Positions 25,476-34,102 of a DNA stretch of 46,130 bases are shown here, in pieces. The position numbers were made by a program, and so were the translations under genes. Within the stretch, counting starts at the first letter, position 1. Each line of letters opens with the position of its first letter. A model generated the notes under the pieces. That model made no database searches. It had not been told where the DNA came from and worked only from the letters and a program-made list of their open reading frames with translations. The stretch is from Verrucomicrobiaceae bacterium UBA2429 (GTDB taxonomy: Bacteria; Verrucomicrobiota; Verrucomicrobiia; Verrucomicrobiales; Verrucomicrobiaceae): NCBI GenBank assembly GCA_002343505.1, contig DDQZ01000013.1, forward strand, positions 1-46,130, written 5' to 3'.

Positions 25476-26378
25476 ATGCGCTCTCTCATTCTCCTCCCGC
25501 TCCTCACCCTCAGTGCATTCGCCCAGCAGCCCAAACCCGCTCCCACCAAGCTCGCGCCCGAAATCACCGCGTCACTCGAAGCACATCCCGGCCTCGTTTA
25601 CGCCCGTTACGGCCAGCGGGAGATGCAGCTCGACCTCTGGAAGCCCAAAACGGCCCCGCAGCCACTGCCCGCCATCATCTGCATCCACGGCGGCGGCTGG
25701 TATAAGGGCGAGCGCTCCAACATGGCGAACCTCGCGCAAGCTTTGGCCGCGAAAGGCTTTGTCGCCGCGACGATCAGCTATCGCCTCAGCGGCGAGGCGA
25801 AGTTCCCCGCCGCCATTCAGGACTGCAAAGCGGCCGTGCGCTTCCTCCGCGCCAACGCATCGAAGTTCGGCATCGACGCCAAGGCCATCGGCGTCACCGG
25901 ACTTTCCGCAGGTGGACATCTCGCCGCGTTGCTCACCACCAGCGGCGGCGTGAAGGAACTCGAAGGTGACGGCGGCCACGCCGATCAATCCAGCGCCGTG
26001 CAGGCCGGCATCGCCATGGGCGCGCAGAGCGATCTCGAAAGCGCCCGCATCGGCGAGCTCAGCAGCAAGCCTGACGATCCCTTCTACCGCACCTTCCTCG
26101 GCGATTCACAGGCCAAGGTCCCGCAAACCTACGCCCTCGCCTCGCCACGTCATCACCTCGACAAAACCGACCCGCCCCTGCTCTTCATGACCGGCGAACT
26201 CGACGACCCCAGCACCCACGCCGACGACGCCCGCGCCGATCTCGCCAAACTCACCATCCCCACCGGCCTCGAAGTCATCCCTCAAGCCCCGCACTCCTTC
26301 CTCGGCCAGCAAAAGGCCTTCGACGCCTGCGTGAATGCGTGCGTGGCGTTCTTCACGAAGCACTTGCTGAAAAACTGA
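25476..26378 (+). CDS. secreted alpha/beta hydrolase (carboxylesterase-type)
   Basis: A 300-residue enzyme with a short signal peptide (MRSLILLPLLTLSAFA). The oxyanion motif HGGGW is at 71-75 and the nucleophile elbow GLSAGG at 142-147 (Ser144). Asp lies in FMTGELDDPST and His in APHSFLG. The arrangement fits bacterial BD-FAE-like or hormone-sensitive-lipase-like esterases, which de-acetylate or de-feruloylate polysaccharides. It diverges from the broken ceramidase gene with only 46 bases between the two starts, so its promoter must lie there or within the remnant. Confidence 0.9.
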   Translation: MRSLILLPLLTLSAFAQQPKPAPTKLAPEITASLEAHPGLVYARYGQREMQLDLWKPKTAPQPLPAIICIHGGGWYKGERSNMANLAQALAAKGFVAATISYRLSGEAKFPAAIQDCKAAVRFLRANASKFGIDAKAIGVTGLSAGGHLAALLTTSGGVKELEGDGGHADQSSAVQAGIAMGAQSDLESARIGELSSKPDDPFYRTFLGDSQAKVPQTYALASPRHHLDKTDPPLLFMTGELDDPSTHADDARADLAKLTIPTGLEVIPQAPHSFLGQQKAFDACVNACVAFFTKHLLKN

Positions 26379-26426
26379 TCTTCGCCATTGCGCAAGACAC
26401 GGCTTCGCAGGCAAAATCGGGCTAAG

Positions 26427-29400
26427 ATGAGTCCGCGATGCCTTCTTTTTCCACTCGTGCTGCTTTGTCTCCCACACGCCGTCCACGCCGCCGAGGACGC
26501 GGGCATCTCCGAACTCCTCACCTGGACGGCTGAGGCACCTGACTGGCAGGAGCACCTCAAACGACGCATGAGCGAGGGTTGGAAACCGCCCGCTCGTGTG
26601 TCGTCCACGCCCGACCAGCGTGATGACCTCGCCACGCTGATCGATCATTGGAAATCTCATCCCTACGGGCATCGCGAAGAGAAACCTGATGCCGCGACCC
26701 GCGAGCGGCTGCTCAAAGCCTGTGAAGAACAGCCGGCCGTCTTTGAGAGCGTGGGCTTTCGTTTCGAGCCAGCGGATGCGGGTGTGCCCCAGCGCATCCA
26801 GCAGCTTTACCAGCGCATGCCCGCCACCAGCGAGGAAGAAAAGAAAGCCAAGGCCAAAGCACGCGACTGGCTCATGTGCGAGGCCGGATTGCTCCGCCCC
26901 GAACTGAAACAGGAGGCCGAAGCGGCATTCCAACACGCACTCGAACGCACCCGCCGCAGCTACCTCGACGCCTTTCTGCGCCACGAACCTGCAGAAGGCG
27001 AAAAGCTCCTCCTCCAGCACGCACAGGACACCGAACCGGCCTCCCGGTTGCTCGCGCTCCTGCGTCTGTTTGATCAAGACGCGGCTCGTTGGCGCTCTGG
27101 TATTCAAAAACTCGTCGAAAGCAACGCAGCACCCGCTTTACGAATCGAAGCACTGAAAGCTCTCGCTGCCAAGCGCTGGCCTGGAAGCGATGCATGGCTC
27201 CTCGGTCTCTTTAAACACGCTGAGTTGGGATACCTCAGTGAAGATTATCATTCGAGCGAACCCTTTGCCGAGATCATCAAAGCCGCGCCGGATGTGTGGA
27301 TTCCTCGTGTGATCCAACTCGTCGGCAACAAAGACCGCGCCGTGCATGACAACGCCGTGCGCTGTCTGGCCCAGTTTCATCTCTCGGAAACACGGGAAGA
27401 CGCATTGAAGCCGCTGCTGCCTTGGTTGACCAATCCTGCTTGGGCGCTCGATCCCGAGCACGATGGCCGCCTGCGCCTCATCCAGTCACTCGCTCAGATC
27501 AGCCTGCCTCAGAGCGTTCCGGGGCTCATCTATGTCCTGGAGCACGATTCCGGCTACTGGCGCTCCGCCGCCGCAGACGCCCTCGCGCATTATAAAGCTC
27601 GTGAAGCGGTCCCGGCGCTGCGCAAAGCTCTGCTGGTCGAAAACGACGCCCACCACCAGCGGAGCATCGCCTCCGCCATGCTGAAATTGAACGTTTTTTC
27701 CTCCGAAGAACTGGTCGAGGGCATCGAATCGCTCGTGGAACAAACGCTCACAGAGGAGAAACGCTCCGCCTTGAGCGCATTGTCAGATCCCTTTGCGCCC
27801 TCTGAGATGCCAAAGCTCCCACGGCCACTTCTCGCGCGAATCGCCATCGGCCAGTGCACGCATGATCTGGACGCCGATCTCCGTGAGGGCGTGGCAAAGA
27901 CTCTATTGCAACGCACGAAGGCGCTGCGTCCCAAAAACAGTGCTCTAGCCGACGCTTTGGAGCTTCACATCTCGGATTGGGAAACGCCCGCTAATCACGA
28001 ACTGCTTCGCCAGCGCCTTCTCAGTGGCAACCTCAGCGCTGAATGGGTTTGGCGGCTGCTCGAATCGGCTCCTACGATCGAAAACGCTCCGCCCGTCTCT
28101 CAAGCCATCATCGCAGTTGCTCACCGCGACGGGAAAGCCGCGGCAAAAATGCTCGCAGATCCGCATGCGGACGCGCAGGCCATGCTGCTGGCTTGCGCAC
28201 GGCTGAAACGCCTCGTTTTGCCCGTGAAGGAAGTGCAGTCCTTGCTCGCCTCGAAGCACATCCTCGTGAAACGTGCCGCGTTGCTCTATCTGGAGGCATT
28301 GGACACTGCCGAGGCACGGGAACTCGTCTGGTCACACTTCCCCGGCGAGGCACGCATCCTCGGCGCACGCATGGGCTATGATCCCGGGCATTTCTCCTTT
28401 CGCGGACTCGATCAATGGGAGGATGTTCTTCGGCAACGCGTGCTCGCTCCAGGCGGCGCGGATGAAATTCATGCTCTGCTCAGCGCCGGTTACTGGGGAA
28501 ACGCAGGCCAGCTCTGGATCGAGAAGCGCCCCGACGGGGCCTGGCTTGTGAACGCCGAAGACCGCGGTCGCCAGCGGGTGCGTAAAATCAGCCAGGACGA
28601 ATACGCGGAGTTGCTCCGCTATTTGAAGGAGCATCAAGTAGATGAACTCCCAACCTTCGACACAGGCACACAGGACGGCCTCCAGTTGGAGCATGTCCAT
28701 CTTACCCGCAACGGCGGCAAGCGTGTCTTCATGAACAATCCAGATAGCGGTGCCGATGGAGCGCCCGAAGTCGTCTATGAAAACCTCGTCACCATCTATC
28801 GCGACCTCATTCGCGATACTTCACGGCTCAGCGTCGAATACCGAGGCGTGTCCGATGTCACAATCGAGATTGCCGCTGAAAAAATGCCCGTAAAGGCCGT
28901 CTGGGGACGTGCCGGGCAGCTTTTTGTCCACGCACGCCTCCCTGGCACCCAGCGCGACCGCTGGTGCCAGCTCGACGGAACACCTGCACAGGGCGAATTC
29001 CCGTCCATCGTCGATCCACGTGACGCGGGTTCTGATTCACACCTGCAAAAAGCCGCATGGCTCTCCAACGGCATCCGCGTCGGAGATCATCCACAGACCA
29101 AAAAAAGCGGTCTATGGCATGAGAAGGGTGAATGGATCTCCGACGGAGTCTTTGCCGATCCCGTGGTGTCTGCGGATGGGAAAGTGGTGGTCGTTTCACG
29201 CGCCCGCGGCAAACATTGGGGCGAGCCGAATGATGTCGTGCGCATCGAACTCGGCACCAAGAAGGTGCTTCCGATCGATTTGCCTTCTGCGGACGATTTC
29301 AGCGTCATCACTCGTCTTCCCGACACCGGAAAAATCCTCCTCTTCCGCAGCCGCAACGAACCCGTTCCCGGCATCAAGCCCAAGGAAGGTCCGCAGAAGC

Positions 29401-29723
29401 CCGAATACCACCTGCTGGAGGCCAGCACCGGCGAACTCGAACGCGTAAAAGGTGAATTCCAGCCTTTGCACGATGAAACTTGGCGTCCGCTGCAAAACAC
29501 CGCCAAGCAAGGCATCGTCTGGGCTGCACTGCCGTCCATGGAAAAGGGCCGCCAGACCGGCACGCTCATCGGGCGATACGATCTCTCAAGCTTCCACTTT
29601 GAAACTTTCATGAAAGTGCCCGTGCTGCAGTTTAGCAGCATGGACTTTTGGGTGGAGGAGTCCAAAAAAAGAGTGTGGATCGTCGTGAACAACGACTTGT
29701 TATCGCTACCAATGGCAGACTGA
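26427..29723 (+). CDS. large secreted HEAT-repeat protein
   Basis: 1098 residues from the ATG at 26427 (signal peptide MSPRCLLFPLVLLCLPHAVHA); the longer reading from 26388 puts charged residues ahead of it. The N-terminal two thirds is helical with HEAT-type repeats, for example ALRIEALKALAAKRWPGSDA and YWRSAAADALAHYKAREAVP followed by ALRKALL. The last 400 residues are beta-rich and may form a propeller (VFADPVVSADGKVVVVSRA, VITRLPDTGKILLFRS). No enzyme motif seen. Its stop codon shares a base with the ogt start, so the two are co-transcribed, though a functional link is not obvious. Local GC is lower than in the genes to its right. Confidence 0.82.
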   Translation: MSPRCLLFPLVLLCLPHAVHAAEDAGISELLTWTAEAPDWQEHLKRRMSEGWKPPARVSSTPDQRDDLATLIDHWKSHPYGHREEKPDAATRERLLKACEEQPAVFESVGFRFEPADAGVPQRIQQLYQRMPATSEEEKKAKAKARDWLMCEAGLLRPELKQEAEAAFQHALERTRRSYLDAFLRHEPAEGEKLLLQHAQDTEPASRLLALLRLFDQDAARWRSGIQKLVESNAAPALRIEALKALAAKRWPGSDAWLLGLFKHAELGYLSEDYHSSEPFAEIIKAAPDVWIPRVIQLVGNKDRAVHDNAVRCLAQFHLSETREDALKPLLPWLTNPAWALDPEHDGRLRLIQSLAQISLPQSVPGLIYVLEHDSGYWRSAAADALAHYKAREAVPALRKALLVENDAHHQRSIASAMLKLNVFSSEELVEGIESLVEQTLTEEKRSALSALSDPFAPSEMPKLPRPLLARIAIGQCTHDLDADLREGVAKTLLQRTKALRPKNSALADALELHISDWETPANHELLRQRLLSGNLSAEWVWRLLESAPTIENAPPVSQAIIAVAHRDGKAAAKMLADPHADAQAMLLACARLKRLVLPVKEVQSLLASKHILVKRAALLYLEALDTAEARELVWSHFPGEARILGARMGYDPGHFSFRGLDQWEDVLRQRVLAPGGADEIHALLSAGYWGNAGQLWIEKRPDGAWLVNAEDRGRQRVRKISQDEYAELLRYLKEHQVDELPTFDTGTQDGLQLEHVHLTRNGGKRVFMNNPDSGADGAPEVVYENLVTIYRDLIRDTSRLSVEYRGVSDVTIEIAAEKMPVKAVWGRAGQLFVHARLPGTQRDRWCQLDGTPAQGEFPSIVDPRDAGSDSHLQKAAWLSNGIRVGDHPQTKKSGLWHEKGEWISDGVFADPVVSADGKVVVVSRARGKHWGEPNDVVRIELGTKKVLPIDLPSADDFSVITRLPDTGKILLFRSRNEPVPGIKPKEGPQKPEYHLLEASTGELERVKGEFQPLHDETWRPLQNTAKQGIVWAALPSMEKGRQTGTLIGRYDLSSFHFETFMKVPVLQFSSMDFWVEESKKRVWIVVNNDLLSLPMAD

Positions 29724-30214
29724 TGAACACACCCACCTACTTCACCACCCACGCCTCCCCGCTCGGCGAAATCATCCTCGCCGCGACGGAGAACGGCCTT
29801 TGCGGTCTCTACTTCAAAGACCACACACCCGCGCCGAAGCGTGAAGGCTGGAAACGCGACAACGGTCCGCGATTCGATGCCGCGCTCGCATGGCTGGATG
29901 CTTACTTCGCCGGTGAGAAGCCACGCAAGATGCCTGCGCATGCCATTGCCAGCGGCACGCCTTTTCAACGAAGCGTGTGGGAGGCGCTGCGAGACATTCC
30001 ACGTGGCAAAACGACGACGTATGCCGAACTCGCCGCTGCCATCGGCTCGCCGAAGGCCGTGCGGGCCGTCGGAGCCGCGGTGGGACGCAATCCGCTCTCC
30101 ATCCTCATTCCCTGCCACCGCGTCATCGGCCGCGATGGCTCGCTCACCGGCTACGCGGGCGGTTTGGCAAGGAAGAAGCGGCTTTTGGCTCTCGAAGGTC
30201 TGAAATTCGACTGA
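29723..30214 (+). CDS. ogt: methylated-DNA--protein-cysteine S-methyltransferase
   Basis: 163 residues from the ATG at 29723, which overlaps the previous stop (TGATG). It shows an N-terminal ribonuclease-H-like domain and the C-terminal DNA-binding domain with FQRSVWEALRDIPRGKTTTY, the Arg-finger region (GSPKAVRAVGAAVGRNP) and the active site IPCHRVIG with the acceptor Cys131. It removes alkyl groups from O6-alkylguanine or O4-alkylthymine in a single-use reaction. Followed with no gap by an alkyltransferase-like gene. Confidence 0.95.
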   Translation: MNTPTYFTTHASPLGEIILAATENGLCGLYFKDHTPAPKREGWKRDNGPRFDAALAWLDAYFAGEKPRKMPAHAIASGTPFQRSVWEALRDIPRGKTTTYAELAAAIGSPKAVRAVGAAVGRNPLSILIPCHRVIGRDGSLTGYAGGLARKKRLLALEGLKFD

Positions 30215-30589
30215 ATGCGACACATGGCGAAGTCGCCCGCCTATGCTCGCATCCGCGCCGAAGTGCTGCGTTTGGTCGCCTTGATCCCGGAGGGCAAGTT
30301 CACGACTTATGGCAGCATCGCGGTACACATGAATGTCGTCGCGCGTCACGTCGCCACGGTGCTCAGCCGGCTTACGGAGGATGAATCGAAGGCCCTGCCC
30401 TGGCATCGCGTCGTGAGCCGTGACGCGCGCATCAGCCCGAACATGGACGCGAAGCTCGCGGCGAAGCAAAAACGCCTCCTGAAGGCCGAAGGTCTGAAAA
30501 TCGGCCGCGACGGCTTCATTCAGGATGCCGGCGCGCACTTCCATGTCGTCGGCGTGCGGCGAAACATTCGCTGGAGTGCCATGGAGTGA
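30215..30589 (+). CDS. atl: alkyltransferase-like (ATL) DNA-repair protein
   Basis: A 124-residue protein homologous to the DNA-binding domain of O6-alkylguanine methyltransferases (IRAEVLRLVALIPEGKFTTYGSIA) in which the acceptor Cys is replaced: PWHRV at 62-66 has Trp63. ATL proteins bind O6-alkylguanine without removing it and hand the lesion to nucleotide excision repair. It begins right after the ogt stop codon; an alternative ATG is three codons in. The C-terminal 30 residues (FIQDAGAHFHVVGVRRNIRW) extend past the core domain. Confidence 0.9.
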   Translation: MRHMAKSPAYARIRAEVLRLVALIPEGKFTTYGSIAVHMNVVARHVATVLSRLTEDESKALPWHRVVSRDARISPNMDAKLAAKQKRLLKAEGLKIGRDGFIQDAGAHFHVVGVRRNIRWSAME

Positions 30590-30653
30590 CCGTGGCGAGG
30601 CTTTCCGGTCATTTTTGGCACGCTGCGGGGCCAGCGCGTGAATACTCTCTGCC

Positions 30654-31184
30654 ATGCCCGATTCGCCACCCAACATGGAAAACCTCGTCCTCCTGCTCAC
30701 GCAGCATCAGGAGCCGCTGTTTCGCTACATCTTCAGCCTCGTTCCCTGCGAGGCGGACGCGCGTGACATCCTGCAGGAGACGAGCGTGGCCTTGTTCCGG
30801 AAGTTTGACCAGTATGACGCCACGCGGCCGTTTTTGCCGTGGGCTTACCGCTTCGCGTATCTCCAGGTGCAGAAGCACCGCGAAAGGTCGGCGAGGTTGC
30901 CCCTGCTGTTCAGCGAGGATGTGATGGACCTCATCGCCAACGAGCGCGCGCACATCGAGCCGCGGCTCGACGTGCGCCTGCGCCTGCTGGATGTCTGCCT
31001 GGGAAAACTCACACCGCAGGACAAGGAGCTGGTCACCCGCCGCTATGCCCTGCGGGAGGGCGCGGAGGAGATGATGCGGCGTTTCGACATGAGCCGCCGC
31101 ACGCTGTTCCGAAACCTGGAGATGCTGCGCCAGCGCCTGCACGAATGCGTGACACGCCAGCTCGAATCGGAGGGCCTCGCATGA
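30654..31184 (+). CDS. ECF sigma-70 factor
   Basis: 176 residues. Region 2 spans LFRYIFSLVPCEADARDILQ through PWAYRFAYLQVQKHRER (about 22-80); region 4 spans LTPQDKELVTRRYALREGAE through RTLFRNLEMLRQRL (about 120-165). It belongs with the short verrucomicrobial/planctomycete ECF factors. An ATG at 30675 is an alternative start. The stop overlaps the next ATG by four bases (31181-31184), coupling it to its FecR-like partner. It is not closely similar to the sigma factor at 23098-23622. Confidence 0.92.
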   Translation: MPDSPPNMENLVLLLTQHQEPLFRYIFSLVPCEADARDILQETSVALFRKFDQYDATRPFLPWAYRFAYLQVQKHRERSARLPLLFSEDVMDLIANERAHIEPRLDVRLRLLDVCLGKLTPQDKELVTRRYALREGAEEMMRRFDMSRRTLFRNLEMLRQRLHECVTRQLESEGLA

Positions 31185-32716
31185 GTCTCGAATCACTCAT
31201 CCACGCCCAACTCGACGGTGAGATCACGCCCGAGCAGCATGCGCGGCTCGATGCGCTGCTGCGGGAGGACTGGCAGGCGCGCCGGCTTTATCTGGAACTT
31301 GCCGATCTGCACGCGCGCCTGCTCCAGCAGCCGCAGATCGGGACCGGGCGGCTGCCGCAGGCTGAAAAGCCGCCGGGCCTGCGGCGATGGAGGAAGCTGC
31401 TCCCGGTGCTCGCATCCGCCGCCGTCATTGCCGTGGGATTCCTGATGTGGCCGCCTGAAAGCACCCGCTCCGAAGCCACCTTCAGCGGCGTGGCCATGCT
31501 CAGCCAGATGCTGGACGCCGAGTTTGCGCAAAACACGCTGCGCAGCGGCGACACGCTCGCTCCGGGCACGATCAAGCTCACCAAAGGCCTCGCGCAGATC
31601 GAGTTTTTCAGCGGTGCGACGGCTTTGATCGAGGGCGGCGCGGAAATCGAGGTCATCTCCGCATGGGAGGCGCGATGCGTGAGCGGTCGTGTGCGCGTGC
31701 ATGTGCCGCCGGCGGCGAAGGGATTCCTGATGCATGCGCCGGGCATGAAGCTGGAGGACCTGGGCACCGAGTTCGCGCTGAATGTGAAGGACGGCACCAG
31801 CGCGGTGCATGTCTTCGAGGGCGAGGTCATCGCGCACACGGACCAGCCGCCCGCCAGCCTCAAGGAAGGCATGACACTCGGTCAGACGGATGCCGGTTTT
31901 CTCCCCATCGGCGATGTTCACGATCTCGTGCGGCAGCGCCAGGAGCGCCGCCACGCTGAATGGCAGCAGTGGTCGCAAGAGGCGCGCAAAGACCCGCGCC
32001 TGATCGCCTACTACACCTTCAAACACTGGCCCGACGACCGCTGGGACCGCCTCGTGAACAATTTCGCCGAACCGCGCCGTCCAAACCGCGCGGGCGGGGC
32101 CGTTGGCGCGCGCTGGACGCAGGGCCGCTGGCCGGGGAAGGAGGCGCTGGAGTTCAAACGCCCGGGCGACCGTGTGCGTTTGAATCTCGACGGCACCTAC
32201 GATGCGCTCACGCTCGCCTGCTGGGTGAAGGTGGACAGCGTGGACAAGAAGTACAACTCCCTGCTTCTCACGGACGGCTATGACAATGGCGAGCCGCACT
32301 GGCAGATCTATGAAGATGGCCGCCTCATGTTCTCCATCATGTACCGGCCCTCGAAAATGCCGGAGCGACCGCAATTGCGCGGCAAATGGAACCAGATGTA
32401 TTTTTCCCGGCCCGTCTTCACCGCCGAAAGCCTCGGACGCTGGCACCACATCGCCGTGACCTATGACAGCCAGAGCGGCGAGGCAGTGCAGTATTTCGAC
32501 GGTTCCGAAGTCAGCCGCGAGGTCCACCCGCTCCACCAGCCCGGCCGCGACATCACCTACGGCCCCTGCGAGATCGGCAACTGGGGCCTGCCCACCGAAG
32601 GCCACCAGTTTCCCATCCGCAATCTGAACGGCGTGATTGACGAGTTCGCCGTCTATGAAGCGGTGCTGGGAGCGGACGAGGTGAGGGCGGTGTTTGAGGC
32701 AGGCAAGGCGGAGTGA
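31181..32716 (+). CDS. FecR-LamG membrane anti-sigma/sensor protein
   Basis: 511 residues from the ATG at 31181, overlapping the sigma stop; the same frame is open upstream but that is shadow of sigma. A short cytoplasmic region (SLESLIHAQLDGEITPEQHA) is followed by a membrane segment (about 71-90, LLPVLASAAVIAVGFLMW), a FecR domain (about 95-240, AQIEFFSGATALIEGGAEIE, LEDLGTEFALNV) and a LamG/concanavalin domain (about 275-510, YYTFKHWPDD, ALTLACWVKVDS, RWHHIAVTYD, NGVIDEFAVYEAVLGADEV). The LamG part probably binds a polysaccharide and links it to release of the sigma factor; this is inference from the architecture. Confidence 0.9.
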   Translation: MSLESLIHAQLDGEITPEQHARLDALLREDWQARRLYLELADLHARLLQQPQIGTGRLPQAEKPPGLRRWRKLLPVLASAAVIAVGFLMWPPESTRSEATFSGVAMLSQMLDAEFAQNTLRSGDTLAPGTIKLTKGLAQIEFFSGATALIEGGAEIEVISAWEARCVSGRVRVHVPPAAKGFLMHAPGMKLEDLGTEFALNVKDGTSAVHVFEGEVIAHTDQPPASLKEGMTLGQTDAGFLPIGDVHDLVRQRQERRHAEWQQWSQEARKDPRLIAYYTFKHWPDDRWDRLVNNFAEPRRPNRAGGAVGARWTQGRWPGKEALEFKRPGDRVRLNLDGTYDALTLACWVKVDSVDKKYNSLLLTDGYDNGEPHWQIYEDGRLMFSIMYRPSKMPERPQLRGKWNQMYFSRPVFTAESLGRWHHIAVTYDSQSGEAVQYFDGSEVSREVHPLHQPGRDITYGPCEIGNWGLPTEGHQFPIRNLNGVIDEFAVYEAVLGADEVRAVFEAGKAE

Positions 32717-32803
32717 GCTCCGGGTTGACCACTTCATGATGACGCGGCTGGAGCGGGACTTCGAGTGTTGCGCGCACGGCTCCGGCATTATAAGAAACCC
32801 GCC

Positions 32804-34012
32804 ATGGCCAGCACCATCGCCGTTCTCGGCACACTCGACACCAAAGGACCCGAACACGCCTATGTGGCGGAGCTCATCCGCCAGCGCGGGCACCAGACCC
32901 TTCTCATAGACACTGGCACCGGCGCCGCGCCAGCAGCCGCGCCCGACATCCCGCGCGAGGAGGTGGCCGTCGCCGGCGGTGTGGACTTGCCCGGCATCCT
33001 CGCCCGGCGGGATCGCGGCGAGGCTGTCACCGCCATGTCCGGCGCGGCCGCCGCATTGCTGGAGCGACTCGCCGTTTCGGGCCGCATCCAGGGCGTCATT
33101 TCCCTCGGCGGCGGCGGCGGCACCGCCATCAGCACCGCCGCCATGCGCGCGCTGCCCATTGGCTTCCCGAAGCTCATGGTCTCCACCCTGGCCGCCGGAA
33201 ACGTGGCTCCCTATGTTGGCACAAAAGACATCGTCATGTTGCCCAGCATCGTGGATGTGAACGGCCTCAACCGCCTCTCCCGCGCCCTGCTCGCCCGCGC
33301 CGCCGGAGCCATCTGCGGCATGGTGGAAATGGAGCCGCCCGCCGCCGACGACAAGCCGCTCCTCTGCGCCTCCATGTTTGGCAACACCACCGAGTGTGTG
33401 AACGCCGCCAGGAAAATCCTCGAGGACGCCGGCTACGAAGTGCTCGTCTTCGCCGCCACCGGCACGGGCGGGCGCATCATGGAGAGCCTCATTGAAAGCG
33501 GCATGATCACCGGCGTGCTCGACATCACCACCACCGAGTGGGCCGACGAACTCATCGGTGGCGTGCTCAACGCCGGCCCCACCCGCCTCGAAGCCGCGGG
33601 CAAAGCCGGCGTGCCCGCCATCGTCACCCCCGGCTGCCTCGACATGGTGAACTTCGGCGAACCCGCCACCGTGCCTGAGAAATTCAAAGACCGCCTCTTT
33701 TACCAGCACAATCCCCAAGTCACCCTCATGCGCACCAACGCCCAGGAGTGCGCCCAGCTCGGCCACATCCTCGCCGAAAAAATCAACGCCTACACCGCGC
33801 CCGTCACCGTCCTCATCCCGCGCAAAGCCATCAGCGTCATCAGCGCCCCCGGCCAGCCCTTCCACGACCCCGAGGCCGACGAAGCCCTCTTCGCCAGCCT
33901 CAAATCCCATCTCCGCGTGGACATCCCCGTCATCGAAATGGACTGCGAGATCAACGCCCCCGAATTCGCCGCCGCCTGCGCCCGCACCCTGCTGCAACAA
34001 ATGCAGGGCTGA
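32804..34012 (+). CDS. Tm-1-like (UPF0261) ATP-binding protein
   Basis: 402 residues from the ATG at 32804 (MASTIAVLGTLDTKGPEHAYVAELI). The family signature GTLDTKG is at the N-terminus, then SLGGGGGTAISTAAMRALPIGFPKLMVSTLAAG and a second domain from about residue 190 (LLCASMFGNTTECVNAARKILE, FAATGTGGRIMESLIESG). The plant relative Tm-1 inhibits tobamovirus replication; bacterial roles are unknown. In many bacteria it is paired with a TIM-barrel phosphoenolpyruvate-hydrolase-like gene, which is absent here. Followed by nagZ. Confidence 0.93.
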   Translation: MASTIAVLGTLDTKGPEHAYVAELIRQRGHQTLLIDTGTGAAPAAAPDIPREEVAVAGGVDLPGILARRDRGEAVTAMSGAAAALLERLAVSGRIQGVISLGGGGGTAISTAAMRALPIGFPKLMVSTLAAGNVAPYVGTKDIVMLPSIVDVNGLNRLSRALLARAAGAICGMVEMEPPAADDKPLLCASMFGNTTECVNAARKILEDAGYEVLVFAATGTGGRIMESLIESGMITGVLDITTTEWADELIGGVLNAGPTRLEAAGKAGVPAIVTPGCLDMVNFGEPATVPEKFKDRLFYQHNPQVTLMRTNAQECAQLGHILAEKINAYTAPVTVLIPRKAISVISAPGQPFHDPEADEALFASLKSHLRVDIPVIEMDCEINAPEFAAACARTLLQQMQG

Positions 34013-34017
34013 AGCTC

Positions 34018-34064
34018 GAAATTCGAAGCTCGAAGTGACATTCGATTTTCGAACTTCGAATTTC
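34018..34064. repeat. long imperfect stem-loop plus short direct repeats
   Basis: Two 17-base arms (34018-34034 and 34048-34064) pair with one mismatch around a 13-base loop, six bases after the Tm-1-like stop. It is AT-richer than its surroundings and has no T-run. A 13-base unit TCCGCAATCCAAA occurs twice just beyond it (34077-34089 and 34091-34103), running into the nagZ start. It may be a dispersed intergenic repeat or mRNA-stabilising hairpin. Confidence 0.6.
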
Positions 34065-34102
34065 CCCATTCCGCAATCCGCAATCCAAAATCCGCAATCC
34101 AA

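Noticed and set aside
26388..29723. Lower GC of the HEAT-repeat gene as a sign of horizontal transfer
   Set aside because: The impression is by eye only; a codon-usage calculation would be needed and the protein style fits the rest of the genome.
30839..31180. Upstream start for the FecR-LamG protein
   Set aside because: The stretch is an alternate-frame shadow of the sigma gene; the ATGA overlap at 31181 gives the natural start.
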